A stretch of DNA of 64,000 nt, taken from positions 558,001-622,000 of the forward strand of contig NZ_JACYFR010000001.1 in assembly GCF_014837175.1 (NCBI RefSeq). Reading direction: 5' to 3'. Below, piece by piece: positions 11,102 through 20,078 of this stretch (the first letter of the stretch is position 1; every line of letters starts with the position of its first letter). The translations under genes and the position numbers were made by a program. The DNA is from Cellulomonas sp. JH27-2. Its GTDB lineage: Bacteria > Actinomycetota > Actinomycetes > Actinomycetales > Cellulomonadaceae. Below the pieces are notes generated by a model, which was not told the origin of the DNA, did not search any database, and saw only the letters and a list, made by a program, of their open reading frames with translations.

Positions 11102-11932
11102 TCAGACCTTCTTGCGGTACGCCCGCATGGCCAGCGGCATGAACACCGCGACGAGGCCGACGCACCAGGCCAGGGTCCACCACACGTGCATCCCGACCGG
11201 CTGCCCCATGAACAGGGCACGCATCGAGTCGACCAGGTGCGTGAGCGGGTTGACCTTGACGAAGCCCTGCATCCAGCCGGGCAACGTGCCGCCGGGGACG
11301 AAGGTCGTCGACGCGAAGCTCAGCGGCATGATCAGCAGGAACATGATCCCCTGCACGGCGCCGCTGGTGCGGGCCTTCATGCCGACGAACACCGACACCC
11401 ACGACAACGACAAGGCGAACACGATCGCGAGGAGGCAGGCCGCGACGGCCGCGAGCACGCTGCCCTCGAGGCGGAAGCCCATGAGCGAGCCGATGAGCAG
11501 CGTCACGACGGTGACGATGACGTAGCGGACCACGTCGCCCAGCACGGCACCGACGAGCGGGGCCGAGCGCGGCACGGGCAGCGACCGGAACCGGTCGAAG
11601 ATGCCCTTCTCCAGGTCGGTGTTGAGGTTGACGCCGATCGCGATGGCGCCCGTGGCGATCGTCTGCGCCAGGATGCCCGGCAGCAGGAACTGCAGGTAGG
11701 AGGCGGTCGATCCGGCGACGGCACCGCCGAAGATGTAGACGAAGATCACCAGGAAGATCGCCGGCTGCAGCGTGACGTCGATGAGCGCCTCCGGCGTGCG
11801 CCACGTCTTGATGAGGCTGCGCTTGGCCAGCGCCAGGGAGTGCCGCAGCAGCGGCAAAGGCTTGCGGGAGACCTCGGCGGCGCGCGGGACCGTGCTGGTG
11901 CGCGGGGTGGGGGTCAGGGTCGCGGTGCTCAT
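11102..11932 (-). CDS. ABC-2 type permease of a DrrAB-like exporter
   Basis: 276 residues from ATG at 11930-11932. About six membrane helices follow a short cytoplasmic N-terminus, with the ABC-2 signature DLEKGIFDRFRSLPVPRSA and a PLSFASTTFVPGGTLPGW segment typical of the DrrB family of drug-export permeases. It overlaps the ATPase gene by 4 nt (ATGA), so the pair is co-translated. Likely role: efflux of a hydrophobic compound or antibiotic; the substrate is not known. Confidence 0.92.
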   Translation of the reverse strand: MSTATLTPTPRTSTVPRAAEVSRKPLPLLRHSLALAKRSLIKTWRTPEALIDVTLQPAIFLVIFVYIFGGAVAGSTASYLQFLLPGILAQTIATGAIAIGVNLNTDLEKGIFDRFRSLPVPRSAPLVGAVLGDVVRYVIVTVVTLLIGSLMGFRLEGSVLAAVAACLLAIVFALSLSWVSVFVGMKARTSGAVQGIMFLLIMPLSFASTTFVPGGTLPGWMQGFVKVNPLTHLVDSMRALFMGQPVGMHVWWTLAWCVGLVAVFMPLAMRAYRKKV

Positions 11933-12912
11933 GCGGCGACCTCCTTCGTGACGGTCGTGTCGTCGTCGGACGCCGTGCGTCCGGTCAGCTTGAAGAACAC
12001 CTCGTCCAGGCTGGGCAGGTGCAGGGAGAGCTCGGTGACGCCGATGCCGGCGGCGGCCAGCCGGGAGACGGTGGCGGTCAACGCGGTGTCGTCGGACACG
12101 GGGACCGACAGGACGCCCTTGCGGTCCTCGACCGCACCGGTCACGCCCGTGGAGACCTGCGACAGGATCGTCGCCGTCTCCTCCATGCGGGCCAGGTCGG
12201 ACGGGCGCACCTCGAGCGTCTGGCCGCCGACCAGGTGCTTGAGCCCGTCGGGGGTGTCGTGCGCGATGACGCGGCCGTGGTCGATGACCGTGATCTCGTC
12301 GGCCAGCGCGTCGGCCTCCTCCAGGTACTGCGTGGTCAGCAGGACGGTGGAGCCGTCGGTGACCAGCGACCGCACCACGTCCCACATGTCCTCGCGCTTG
12401 GCGGGGTCCAGGCCGGTGGTCGGCTCGTCGAGGAAGATGACCTCGGGGCGCCCGACGAGGCTCGCGGCCAGGTCGAGGCGGCGGCGCATGCCGCCGGAGT
12501 AGGTCTTGGCGGGCCGGTCGGCGGCCTCGGTCAGGCCGAACCACTCGAGCAGCTCGGTGGCGCGAGCCCGCGAGCCGGCGCGGCCCAGGTCCAGCAGCGT
12601 GCCGAACAGCACGAGGTTCTGGCGGCCCGTGAGGTCCTCGTCCACGGACGCGTACTGGCCGGTGAGGCCGATCGTCTGGCGGACCTGCTGGGACTGCTTG
12701 ACGACGTCGAAGCCCGCGATGGTCGCGTGGCCCGCGTCGGGGGTCAGGAGGGTGGACAGGATGCGGACGGCGGTCGTCTTGCCGGCGCCGTTGGGGCCGA
12801 GGACGCCGAGAACGGTGCCTCGCTTGACGGCCAGGTCGACGCCCTGCAGCGCCTTGGTCTGGCCGAAGTGCTTGACGAGGCCCTCGGCCTCGATCACCAG
12901 GTCTGTGCTCAT
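11929..12912 (-). CDS. ABC exporter ATP-binding protein, DrrA-like
   Basis: 327 residues from the ATG at 12910-12912, preferred over an in-frame GTG/ATG 10 codons upstream because the ABC fold starts at IEAEGLVKHFG. Walker A GPNGAGKTT, Q-loop, signature YSGGMRRRLDLA, Walker B VIFLDEPTTGLD and H-loop LTTQYLEEAD are all present. The C-terminal extension of about 80 residues is the DrrA-type regulatory domain. Partner of the downstream permease. Confidence 0.94.
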   Translation of the reverse strand: MSTDLVIEAEGLVKHFGQTKALQGVDLAVKRGTVLGVLGPNGAGKTTAVRILSTLLTPDAGHATIAGFDVVKQSQQVRQTIGLTGQYASVDEDLTGRQNLVLFGTLLDLGRAGSRARATELLEWFGLTEAADRPAKTYSGGMRRRLDLAASLVGRPEVIFLDEPTTGLDPAKREDMWDVVRSLVTDGSTVLLTTQYLEEADALADEITVIDHGRVIAHDTPDGLKHLVGGQTLEVRPSDLARMEETATILSQVSTGVTGAVEDRKGVLSVPVSDDTALTATVSRLAAAGIGVTELSLHLPSLDEVFFKLTGRTASDDDTTVTKEVAA

Positions 12913-13003
12913 GGGTGCAACCCTGCACGCCCCCGCTGACACGCCACCGACACGGGCCCGACACCCCTCGTCAGGCCGCTGACACGGCCCGACGCACCGC
13001 GGC

Positions 13004-13822
13004 CTACAGGACGTGGGCCAGGAAGTCCTGGGTGCGAGGCTCCGTGGGTGCGTCGATGACCTGGGCGACCGGGCCGTGCTCGACGACGGCGCCGTCGGCC
13101 ATGAAGACGACCTGGTCGGCGACCTCGCGCGCGAAGCCGATCTCGTGCGTCACGACGATCATCGTCATGCCGGACGCGGCGAGGTCGCGCATGACGCCGA
13201 GCACCTCGCCGACGAGCTCCGGATCGAGGGCCGACGTCGGCTCGTCGAACAGCATGAGGTCGGGGTCCATGGCCAGCGCCCGGGCGATCGCGACGCGCTG
13301 CTGCTGACCGCCCGAGAGCTGCGACGGGTAGTGCTCGAGGCGGTCCGAGAGCCCGACGCGGGTCAACAGCTCGGCGGCCCGCTCGCGAGCCTCGGCCTTG
13401 CTCTTGCCCAGCACCTGGATCGGCGCCTCCATCACGTTGCCGATCGCCGTCATGTGCGGGAACAGGTTGAAGCGCTGGAACACCATGCCGACGCGGGCGC
13501 GCTGCACGGCGATCTTCTTGGGGTGCAGGCGGTGGAGCCTGCCGCCCTCCTCGCGGTAGCCCTGCAGCTCACCCTCGACGTGGATGGAGCCCGCGCCGAT
13601 CTCCTCGAGCTGGTTGATGCAGCGCAGCGCGGTCGACTTGCCGGAGCCCGACGGGCCCAGCATCACGGTCACCGTGCCGCGCGGGACCACCAGGTCCACG
13701 CCGGTCAGCACGTGGTTGTCGCCGTACCACTTGTGCACGCCGGCCAGCTCGACCATGGGGGCGTTCGGGTCGAGGCCGTCCGTGCGACCTGCGTCGGCGG
13801 CGTTCGTCGGCACGGCGCTCAC
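13004..13822 (-). CDS. Polar amino-acid ABC transporter ATP-binding protein (GlnQ-like)
   Basis: 272 residues from GTG at 13820-13822. Complete ABC ATPase: Walker [10 protein letters not shown], signature [15 protein letters not shown], Walker [15 protein letters not shown]. It energises import of a polar amino acid or similar small solute. An insertion of about 20 residues before the Q-loop ([20 protein letters not shown]) is a common variant of this subfamily. Overlaps the permease gene by 4 nt (GTGA). Third gene of the binding protein-permease-ATPase operon. Confidence 0.93.
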   Translation of the reverse strand: MSAVPTNAADAGRTDGLDPNAPMVELAGVHKWYGDNHVLTGVDLVVPRGTVTVMLGPSGSGKSTALRCINQLEEIGAGSIHVEGELQGYREEGGRLHRLHPKKIAVQRARVGMVFQRFNLFPHMTAIGNVMEAPIQVLGKSKAEARERAAELLTRVGLSDRLEHYPSQLSGGQQQRVAIARALAMDPDLMLFDEPTSALDPELVGEVLGVMRDLAASGMTMIVVTHEIGFAREVADQVVFMADGAVVEHGPVAQVIDAPTEPRTQDFLAHVL

Positions 13823-14781
13823 GGTGTGACTCCGTCCAGCGGGCTGGGGTCGGCGGTGGTCCTGGCGGCGTTGATCGCGGCTTGCCGGGCGGGTCGCTTC
13901 TTCGGGCTGTGCTCGTCGAACCCGCGGCCGTAGTACCGCTCCAGGTAGTACTGCCCGACCATGAGGATGCTGGTGATCACCAGGTACCAGATGGCGGCCA
14001 CGACGAGCAGGGGAAGCGGCTGGAAGATCCGGTTGCCGATGGCGGCCTGCGCGAAGTTGAGGTCGTAGATGAACGGCACGGCCAGGACCAGCGACGTCGT
14101 CTTCAGCATGGAGATGGTCTCGTTGCCGGTGGGAGGGACGATGACACGCATCGCCTGCGGCAGCACGATGCGCCACAGGATGCGCCCCTCCTTCATGCCC
14201 AGCGCGCGAGCTGCCTCCGACTGGCCGCGGTCGACGCTCTGCAGGCCGGCGCGCACGATCTCGGCGAGGTAGGCCGCCTCGTTCAGGGCGAGTCCGATGA
14301 TCGCGGCGCGCAGCGGGTTGAGCAGGTCGGCGGTGTCGACCTGGAAGAACTCTGGGCCGAACGGGACGCCCAGCGACAGGTTCTTGTACAGGACCGACGC
14401 GTAGCCCCAGAACGCGAGCTGCGTGTAGATCGGGGTCCCGCGGAAGAACCAGATGTAGACCCACGACACCCAGCGCATCACGGGGTTCGCGGACCGCCGC
14501 ATCACCGCGAGCAGCACGGCCAGCACGATCGCGATGGCCATCGACGCGACCGTGAGGACCAGTGTCCAGCCCACGCCGCGCATGATCGGCTGGCTGAACA
14601 GGTACTTCCCGACCGTCGGCCAGGCGAACTTGTCGTTCGTGATCAGTGCGTTGACGGCCATGGCCGCCAGCACGACGACAACCGCCGCCGAGATCCATCG
14701 GCCGGGGTAGCGCACGGGGACCGCGTGGATCCGCTCGGGCTCGGCCGCCGGTCTCCCGGCGGCGGGTGTCGTCGTCGTCAC
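13819..14781 (-). CDS. Polar amino-acid ABC transporter permease (HisM/GlnP-like)
   Basis: 320 residues, GTG start. One N-terminal helix precedes the MetI-like domain of about five helices. The EAA loop is clear ([21 protein letters not shown]), and the region [16 protein letters not shown] is the hallmark of the polar amino-acid family. A single permease gene suggests a homodimeric channel. It follows the binding-protein gene by 4 bp. Confidence 0.93.
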   Translation of the reverse strand: MTTTTPAAGRPAAEPERIHAVPVRYPGRWISAAVVVVLAAMAVNALITNDKFAWPTVGKYLFSQPIMRGVGWTLVLTVASMAIAIVLAVLLAVMRRSANPVMRWVSWVYIWFFRGTPIYTQLAFWGYASVLYKNLSLGVPFGPEFFQVDTADLLNPLRAAIIGLALNEAAYLAEIVRAGLQSVDRGQSEAARALGMKEGRILWRIVLPQAMRVIVPPTGNETISMLKTTSLVLAVPFIYDLNFAQAAIGNRIFQPLPLLVVAAIWYLVITSILMVGQYYLERYYGRGFDEHSPKKRPARQAAINAARTTADPSPLDGVTP

Positions 14782-14785
14782 GGCG

Positions 14786-15715
14786 TCAGGATACGGACGG
14801 GTTGAGCTCGGCGGTCTTCACCGCACCGGCGTCGTTGCCCCACGCGGCGAGGATCTTGCCGTAGTCGCCGTCGTCGATGAGCTTCTGCATCGCCTTCTGC
14901 ACGGCGTCCGTGAGGGCCTGGTCGTCCTTGCTGACGACGATGCCCTGCGGGGCGCTGGCGAACACGTCGCCGAGCTGCTCGAGCTGGCCGCCGGTCTGAG
15001 CGATCGCGTAGGCGATGATCGGCGAGTCGGCGTACATCAGGTCGGCCTTGCCGCCGACGAGCGCCGTGGTGACCTCGGACTGCTTGGCGTACTTCAGCGG
15101 CGTGATCGCCTTGTCGCCCGCGTCGGTGCACTTCTTGGACAGGCCGTCGAGCTCCTCGTCCTCGACCGTGCCGGTCTGCACGCCCACCGTCAGGCCGCAC
15201 AGCTTCGAGCCGTCGACCTTGCCCGGGTTGCCCTTCGGCACCGCGAACGCCTCGCCGGCCTCGAAGTACTCGACCATGTTCGCCTGCGTGAGGCGGTCGG
15301 GGTTGATCGTGAACGACGAGATGCCCACGTCGTACTTGCTGCCGATGGCCGGGATGATGCCCGTGAAGTCGGCGGTCTGGACGTCGGCCTTCAGGCCCAT
15401 GACGGCCGCGAGCGCCTTGGCGATGTCGACGTCGTAGCCGACCGCGGTGGTGCCGTCGTCGTCGATGTACTCGGCCGGGGCGTAGGACGTGTCGGAGCCG
15501 ACCGTCAGCGTGCCGGCGGACTTGATCTTGTCCGGGACCAGCGCGGCGATGGCGTCGTCCTTGGCCACGCTCGACGGGTCGAACGTGGCGGCGGCCGACG
15601 ACGTGCCGCTCGAGCCGGGCGTCGCGGAGTCGTCGTCACCCGTGCTGCACGCGGCCAGGGCCAGCGTGGTCGTCAGGGCGAGCGCGGTCAGGAGTGCGGG
15701 GCGGGACGTGCGCAA
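14786..15715 (-). CDS. Amino-acid ABC transporter substrate-binding lipoprotein
   Basis: 309 residues from TTG at 15713-15715, chosen because GGAGGA lies directly upstream and the lipoprotein signal peptide begins right after (LRTSRPALLTALALTTTLAL, then LAAC lipobox). The mature part after a Ser/Thr/Gly/Asp-rich spacer has family-3 solute-binding features: a lysine-rich GTLTVGSDTSYAPAEY start, GYDVDIAKALAAVMG, GVQTGTVEDEEL and a C-terminal YGKILAAWG. First gene of the importer operon. Ligand probably a polar or basic amino acid. Confidence 0.93.
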   Translation of the reverse strand: MRTSRPALLTALALTTTLALAACSTGDDDSATPGSSGTSSAAATFDPSSVAKDDAIAALVPDKIKSAGTLTVGSDTSYAPAEYIDDDGTTAVGYDVDIAKALAAVMGLKADVQTADFTGIIPAIGSKYDVGISSFTINPDRLTQANMVEYFEAGEAFAVPKGNPGKVDGSKLCGLTVGVQTGTVEDEELDGLSKKCTDAGDKAITPLKYAKQSEVTTALVGGKADLMYADSPIIAYAIAQTGGQLEQLGDVFASAPQGIVVSKDDQALTDAVQKAMQKLIDDGDYGKILAAWGNDAGAVKTAELNPSVS

Positions 15716-15819
15716 GGAATCCTCCTTCACCGCGCCGGGGGCGACGCGGGTCCTGGCAGCCGACTGGCGTCGGGTCTGACGCACCGGGGGTGCGCGAGCC
15801 GGAGCGTAGTCGGCCGGTG

Positions 15820-17334
15820 TTACGTCGTGGTAACCCGATCACGCGCCGGGACGGCGTCGGTCGGGGCGTCGCTGGGCTGGACGCTACCGCCGTCGCGCGG
15901 CTCGAGCACCTCGATCTGGTGCAGCACGCTCCCGTGCGTGTCGCCGAGCAGGCGTCGGGCACGACGCGCCGCGAGCACCGCGTGCGTCGCCAGCGCGAGC
16001 GTGACGACCGCGCACCCGACCGCGCTGATGACGAACGTGAGCTCGATGCCGTGCCCGGTGGGCCGGCTTCCCGGGCCCAGGTGGGTGGCGATGACGGCGC
16101 CCGCGATGGCCGACCCGATCGAGCCGCCGACGGTCCGCAGCACCTGGTTGAACGACACCGCGCTGCCGAGCTCCTGCGCCGCGACGCCGCGCGCGATGAG
16201 GCCGGGCATCGCGGCATAGGTGGTGCCGATGCCGACGCCGACCAGCAGCATGCCGATCATCAGGTCCGCGACCTCGTCGTGCGCGACCAGCATGAGCAGG
16301 TTGGCACCCGTGGTGAAGGCGGCGCCGATGGGCAGCAGCAGCGTGAACGGTAGCCGGTGCGACAGCGCGCGGGCCGTGCGGCTGGCGAGCTGGCTGCCGA
16401 CGGACAGCGGGAACATCACGAACCCGGCCCAGAACAGCGGCATGCCGGCGCCGTAGCCGGTGGAGGTGGGCGCCTGCGCGATGAGGCTGATCACCGAGAC
16501 GCCGATGTACATGGCCGTGCCGATGCTCAGCGCGGTGGCGTTCGCGAGCAGCACGTCGGAGTGGCGCAGCAGGTCCAGGCGGATCAGCGGGTGGTCGGTG
16601 CGCAGCTCGCGCCACACCCAGCCCGCGAGCACGACGACGGCGCCGGCCAGGATGCCGAGCGTCGTCGTCGACCCCCAGCCCCAGCGCGACCCCTCGCTGA
16701 TGCCCAGCAGCAACGCCGCGAGGCCGATGCTCAGCAGGGCGGCGCCGGCGGTGTCGAAGGGAACCCGCAGGCCGTGCTCGTCCGGCCCCTTCGGCACAGC
16801 GACGACCACGACGACGATCGCCGAGACCACGAATGCGGCGGCGAACCAGAACGCGTACCGGAAGTCGAACGTCGCCGCGATGATCCCGGTCAGGGGGTAG
16901 CCGAGCCCGATGCCCGTCGCGACGGTCACCGAGAGCGACGCGATGCCGGTGCGGACCTTGTCCGCGGGCGCGTAGCGGCGGGCCAGCGCGATGGTCATGG
17001 GCGTGATCGCGTAGGACAGGCCCTGCAGGGCGCGGCCGACGACGAGCACGGCGAACGTCGTCGCCGTCGCAGCAAGCACCGACCCGGCCAGGACCACGGC
17101 CAGCGTGACGAGCAGGATGCGTCGCTTGTGCGGGCCGTCGCTGAGGCGCCCCAGGACGGGCGTCGCGATGGCACCGACCAGCAGGTTGATCGTCAGCGTC
17201 CACTGCGCCGTGCTGACCGTGACGTCGAACTCACGGGCCAGCGTCGGGACCAGCAGGAGGCCCAGCGAGCTGATGATCGCGGCGGCCAGCGCGGTGTAGA
17301 CGAGCGCGGGGATCAGGCGATTGCGCTCAGCCAC
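15820..17334 (-). CDS. MFS drug:H+ antiporter, 14-TM (DHA2) type
   Basis: 504 residues from GTG at 17332-17334. Fourteen hydrophobic segments can be counted; the family motif A appears as GRLSDGPHKRRILL after TM2 and motif C-like glycines (GIGLGYPLTGIIA) in TM5. The C-terminal cytoplasmic tail contains a His/Glu-rich segment. It exports hydrophobic or cationic compounds. It overlaps the MarR gene by 8 nt, so the pair is likely a MarR-controlled efflux operon. Confidence 0.92.
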   Translation of the reverse strand: MAERNRLIPALVYTALAAAIISSLGLLLVPTLAREFDVTVSTAQWTLTINLLVGAIATPVLGRLSDGPHKRRILLVTLAVVLAGSVLAATATTFAVLVVGRALQGLSYAITPMTIALARRYAPADKVRTGIASLSVTVATGIGLGYPLTGIIAATFDFRYAFWFAAAFVVSAIVVVVVAVPKGPDEHGLRVPFDTAGAALLSIGLAALLLGISEGSRWGWGSTTTLGILAGAVVVLAGWVWRELRTDHPLIRLDLLRHSDVLLANATALSIGTAMYIGVSVISLIAQAPTSTGYGAGMPLFWAGFVMFPLSVGSQLASRTARALSHRLPFTLLLPIGAAFTTGANLLMLVAHDEVADLMIGMLLVGVGIGTTYAAMPGLIARGVAAQELGSAVSFNQVLRTVGGSIGSAIAGAVIATHLGPGSRPTGHGIELTFVISAVGCAVVTLALATHAVLAARRARRLLGDTHGSVLHQIEVLEPRDGGSVQPSDAPTDAVPARDRVTTT

Positions 17335-17746
17335 GGTAGGTCCCCAGCTTGCGCAGCACCGGGATCGCGGCGGCGATGACCGCGCGCTCGTCGTCGTCCA
17401 GCGCGTCCGTGAGCACCGACGTGAGCCAGCCGCCCGTCGCGTGCCGGTCCGCGTCGAGCGCGGCGCGGCCATCGTCCGTGATCCGGACCAGGCGGCGGCG
17501 GCCGTCGTGCGGGTCCTGCTCGCGCGCGACCATTCCACGCGCCTCCAGCTCCGCGACGATCGCGGCCATGGACTGGGGGGTGATGCCCTCGGCGGCGGCC
17601 AGCTCCGAGGAGGTCGTCGGGCCGCCCGCGACCAGCGTGTTCAGCGCGCGGGTCTGGCCGACGGGCAGAGTCTTCTCGGCGACGAGCCGCCGGTAGACGG
17701 GCCCGAGCGCGGCGCGCAGGTCGAAGGCGATCTCGGAGACGGTCAC
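17327..17746 (-). CDS. MarR-family transcriptional regulator
   Basis: 139 residues, GTG start. Winged helix with recognition region ELAAAEGITPQSMAAIVAELEARGMVAREQDPHDGRRRLVRIT, which is textbook MarR including the DxRRxL wing. It sits directly upstream of, and overlaps, the efflux gene and probably represses both, binding the inverted repeat just before its own start. Confidence 0.92.
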   Translation of the reverse strand: MTVSEIAFDLRAALGPVYRRLVAEKTLPVGQTRALNTLVAGGPTTSSELAAAEGITPQSMAAIVAELEARGMVAREQDPHDGRRRLVRITDDGRAALDADRHATGGWLTSVLTDALDDDERAVIAAAIPVLRKLGTYRG

Positions 17747-17753
17747 GCGGCAA

Positions 17754-17765
17754 AACTATACAGTT
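17754..17765. promoter_or_regulatory. Candidate MarR operator
   Basis: AACTATACAGTT, a 4-4-4 inverted repeat 8 bp upstream of the marR-like start codon, in the most AT-rich spot of the intergenic gap. It is placed to be an autoregulatory operator. Confidence 0.5.
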
Positions 17766-17799
17766 CGGCTGATGAGTCTCCCTGACGACCTCGCGCCGG

Positions 17800-18642
17800 T
17801 CACGCCGGGCGGGCCGTCGACGCGCGCGCCGACAGTCGCTGCATCGTCGCCTGGTGGGCGCGGACGGGCCCGTCGGCCAGCGTGTTGAGGACGCACGTGC
17901 CCACCTGCTGACCCATGCCGTGCACGTCGAGCGTCATGGCCGACAGCGGCGGGTTGGACAGCCGGCACAGCGCGGAGTCGTCCCATGCGAGCAGCGACAG
18001 GCGCGCCGGCACCTCGATGCCCATCTCGGCGGCGACCGCGAGCGCCGCGAGCGCCATGACGTCGTTGTCGAAGACGATGGCCGACGGCGCACCCCGCCGG
18101 CCCAGCAGCAGCCGCGCGGCCGCCTTCCCGGAGTCCTCGGTGTAGTCGCCCTCGACGATCACGCCCTCGACGCCCGTCGCCGCGCAGCGCTCCAGGAACG
18201 CGTCGTTCCGCCAGCGCGTGTGCAGCAGCGCCTTCGGGCCGCTCACACGCGCGAGGCGGTCGTGCCCCAACCCCACCAGGTAGTCGACCGTGTCGCGGCT
18301 CACCTGCGCGTCGTCGATCCAGACGTTGGAGAACACCATGCCGGTGCGGGGTCCACCGACGACCACCGCGGGGATGCCCAGCTCGGCGAGCACCGGGATG
18401 CGCGGGTCGTCGTCCACGACGTTCACGACGACGACCGCGTCGACCATCTGACCGGCGGCCCACCGGCGGTAGGCCGCGATCTCCGCGTCCAGCGTCGGGA
18501 CCACGTGCAGCAGCAGCGACCGGTCGTCGGTGGCCAGGACCTCCTCGATGCCGGCGATGAGCTCGCCGAAGAACGGCTCGTGGCCGAGCATCCGCGCTGG
18601 CCTCGCCAGGACGAGGCCCACGGCATCGGATCGGTGCGTCAC
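17800..18642 (-). CDS. LacI-like sensor protein lacking its HTH domain
   Basis: 280 residues, GTG start. The whole sequence matches the effector-binding/dimerisation part of LacI/GalR regulators (SDAVGLVLARPARMLGHEPF at the N-terminus, AIVFDNDVMALAALAVAAEMG, LSLLAWDDSALCRLSNPPLSAM). The usual 55-60 residue N-terminal helix-turn-helix and hinge are missing: the protein begins exactly where the sugar-binding domain starts, and the upstream DNA carries a different small gene with no HTH in any frame. It may be a DNA-binding-dead remnant, or a soluble sugar sensor. Ligand unknown. Confidence 0.82.
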   Translation of the reverse strand: MTHRSDAVGLVLARPARMLGHEPFFGELIAGIEEVLATDDRSLLLHVVPTLDAEIAAYRRWAAGQMVDAVVVVNVVDDDPRIPVLAELGIPAVVVGGPRTGMVFSNVWIDDAQVSRDTVDYLVGLGHDRLARVSGPKALLHTRWRNDAFLERCAATGVEGVIVEGDYTEDSGKAAARLLLGRRGAPSAIVFDNDVMALAALAVAAEMGIEVPARLSLLAWDDSALCRLSNPPLSAMTLDVHGMGQQVGTCVLNTLADGPVRAHQATMQRLSARASTARPA

Positions 18643-18647
18643 GCCGG

Positions 18648-18938
18648 TCAGCCTAGCCGCGGCGCTCCTGGTCGGGCCGTCCGCGGCGCGGCCCGGCGGG
18701 CCGACGACGCGGCGCGGGACCGGGCCGCGCCGTCGGGCACCCGGGCGGCGGTGTCGACCTGGCGGGCGGCCGTCGCGGCGTCGTCGAGCGCCGCCCGACG
18801 AGCATCGGCGTCCCGCTCGTCGAGCACACGCCGCAGACGCGGCGGGGCGACCGGGTCCCAGCGGGTCGTGCGCAGTGCGAGCACGACGAACGGAGACGCG
18901 ATGATGAGGGCTGCGAGGACTGTCACGAAGGCTTCCAT
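18648..18938 (-). CDS. Small single-TM protein of unknown function
   Basis: 96 residues. One N-terminal membrane helix (about residues 5-22, VTVLAALIIASPFVVLAL) is followed by a strongly charged Arg/Asp/Ala-rich tail predicted to be helical and cytoplasmic. It lies 5 bp upstream of the HTH-less LacI-like gene and in the same direction. No recognisable family. Confidence 0.5.
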   Translation of the reverse strand: MEAFVTVLAALIIASPFVVLALRTTRWDPVAPPRLRRVLDERDADARRAALDDAATAARQVDTAARVPDGAARSRAASSARRAAPRTARPGAPRLG

Positions 18939-19069
18939 GCGTCCAGCCTGGGTCGTCCGGCCGCGCTCGACGAGTGGCAGGAATGACCGCCTACGTCAAT
19001 ATGCCGCCAATGGATGACCGCATCGGCACGAGGTCGCCCAGTGGCAGTCGAGGCATTGACCATCGAGAT

Positions 19070-19090
19070 CCCGCCACCTACCGTGGCGGG
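19070..19090 (+). promoter_or_regulatory. Hairpin abutting the GlxA-type start codon
   Basis: CCCGCCAC and GTGGCGGG form a perfect 8-bp stem with a CTACC loop, ending at the base immediately before the ATG at 19091. It includes the only purine-rich stretch available as a ribosome site, so folding would be expected to reduce translation. Confidence 0.4.
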
Positions 19091-20047
19091 ATGCTGCGCA
19101 GTGTGGGTGCCCTGGTGATCGACGGCCTGTCGATGTTCGAGTTCGGTGTGGTGTGCGAGGTGTTCGGCATCGACCGCACCGAGGAAGGCGTGCCGCTGAT
19201 CGACTTCCGGGTCGTCGGCACGCGTCCGGGCCAGGCGGTCCGGGCCGCCTCCGGCATCGGCATCACGGCACCGTTCGGCCTCGACGCGCTCGCGGACGTC
19301 GACCTCGTCGCCGTCCCCGCCACCACCATCCGCGACGAGTACGACCCCGCGATCCTCGATGCGATCCGCGCCGCCCACGCCCGCGGTGCCACGATCGTCT
19401 CGGTCTGCTCCGGCGTGTTCGTCCTGGCGGCGGCCGGAATCCTCGGCGGGCGCGCCGTGACGACCCACTGGCGGCACGCCGACGAGCTCGCCGCACGCTA
19501 CCCGGAGCTCAGTGTCAACCCGGACGTGCTGTTCGTCGACGAGGGCGACATCGTGACGAGCGCCGGCACCGCGGCCGGCATCGACGCGTGCCTGCACATC
19601 GTGCGCCGCGAGCTCGGCAGCCAGATCGCCACGACCATCGCCCGCCGCATGGTGGTGCCGCCGCAGCGCGACGGCGGCCAGCGCCAGTACATCCCGCAGC
19701 CGGTGCCGGAGTGCACGGACGACTCGCTGCGCCACGTCCTGGACTGGGTGCTGGAGCGGCTGGCCGACGACCACACGGTCGACTCGCTCGCGGCCCGGGC
19801 GCTCATGTCCTCGCGGACGTTCGCGCGCCGGTTCGCCGCGGAGACGGGCACGACGCCGATGCGGTGGCTCACGTCGCAGCGGATCCTGCGGGCCCAGCAC
19901 CTGCTCGAGGACAGCGACCTGGACGTCGAGGAGGTGGCGCGGGCCTGCGGATTCGGGTCCGCGGCGCTGCTGCGCCACCACTTCCGCGCGTCGGTGGGCG
20001 TCGCGCCCGGCGACTACCGCGCCACGTTCCGCGCCCGCGTCGCCTGA
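19091..20047 (+). CDS. GlxA-family transcriptional regulator (DJ-1/PfpI + AraC HTH)
   Basis: 318 residues from ATG at 19091; in-frame upstream Mets precede non-conserved sequence. The N-terminal half is a DJ-1/PfpI-like domain (VSVCSGVFVLAAAGILGGRAVTTHW, Cys in the nucleophile-elbow position), and the C-terminal 100 residues hold two AraC helix-turn-helix motifs (LAARALMSSRTFARRFAAETG and VEEVARACGFGSAALLRHHF). Regulators of this type often control amino-acid or amine catabolism. It stands alone; the MBL hydrolase downstream could be in the same transcript. Confidence 0.92.
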   Translation: MLRSVGALVIDGLSMFEFGVVCEVFGIDRTEEGVPLIDFRVVGTRPGQAVRAASGIGITAPFGLDALADVDLVAVPATTIRDEYDPAILDAIRAAHARGATIVSVCSGVFVLAAAGILGGRAVTTHWRHADELAARYPELSVNPDVLFVDEGDIVTSAGTAAGIDACLHIVRRELGSQIATTIARRMVVPPQRDGGQRQYIPQPVPECTDDSLRHVLDWVLERLADDHTVDSLAARALMSSRTFARRFAAETGTTPMRWLTSQRILRAQHLLEDSDLDVEEVARACGFGSAALLRHHFRASVGVAPGDYRATFRARVA

Positions 20048-20078
20048 CAGCCCACACAGGCCGGGCCGAGGACGAACC

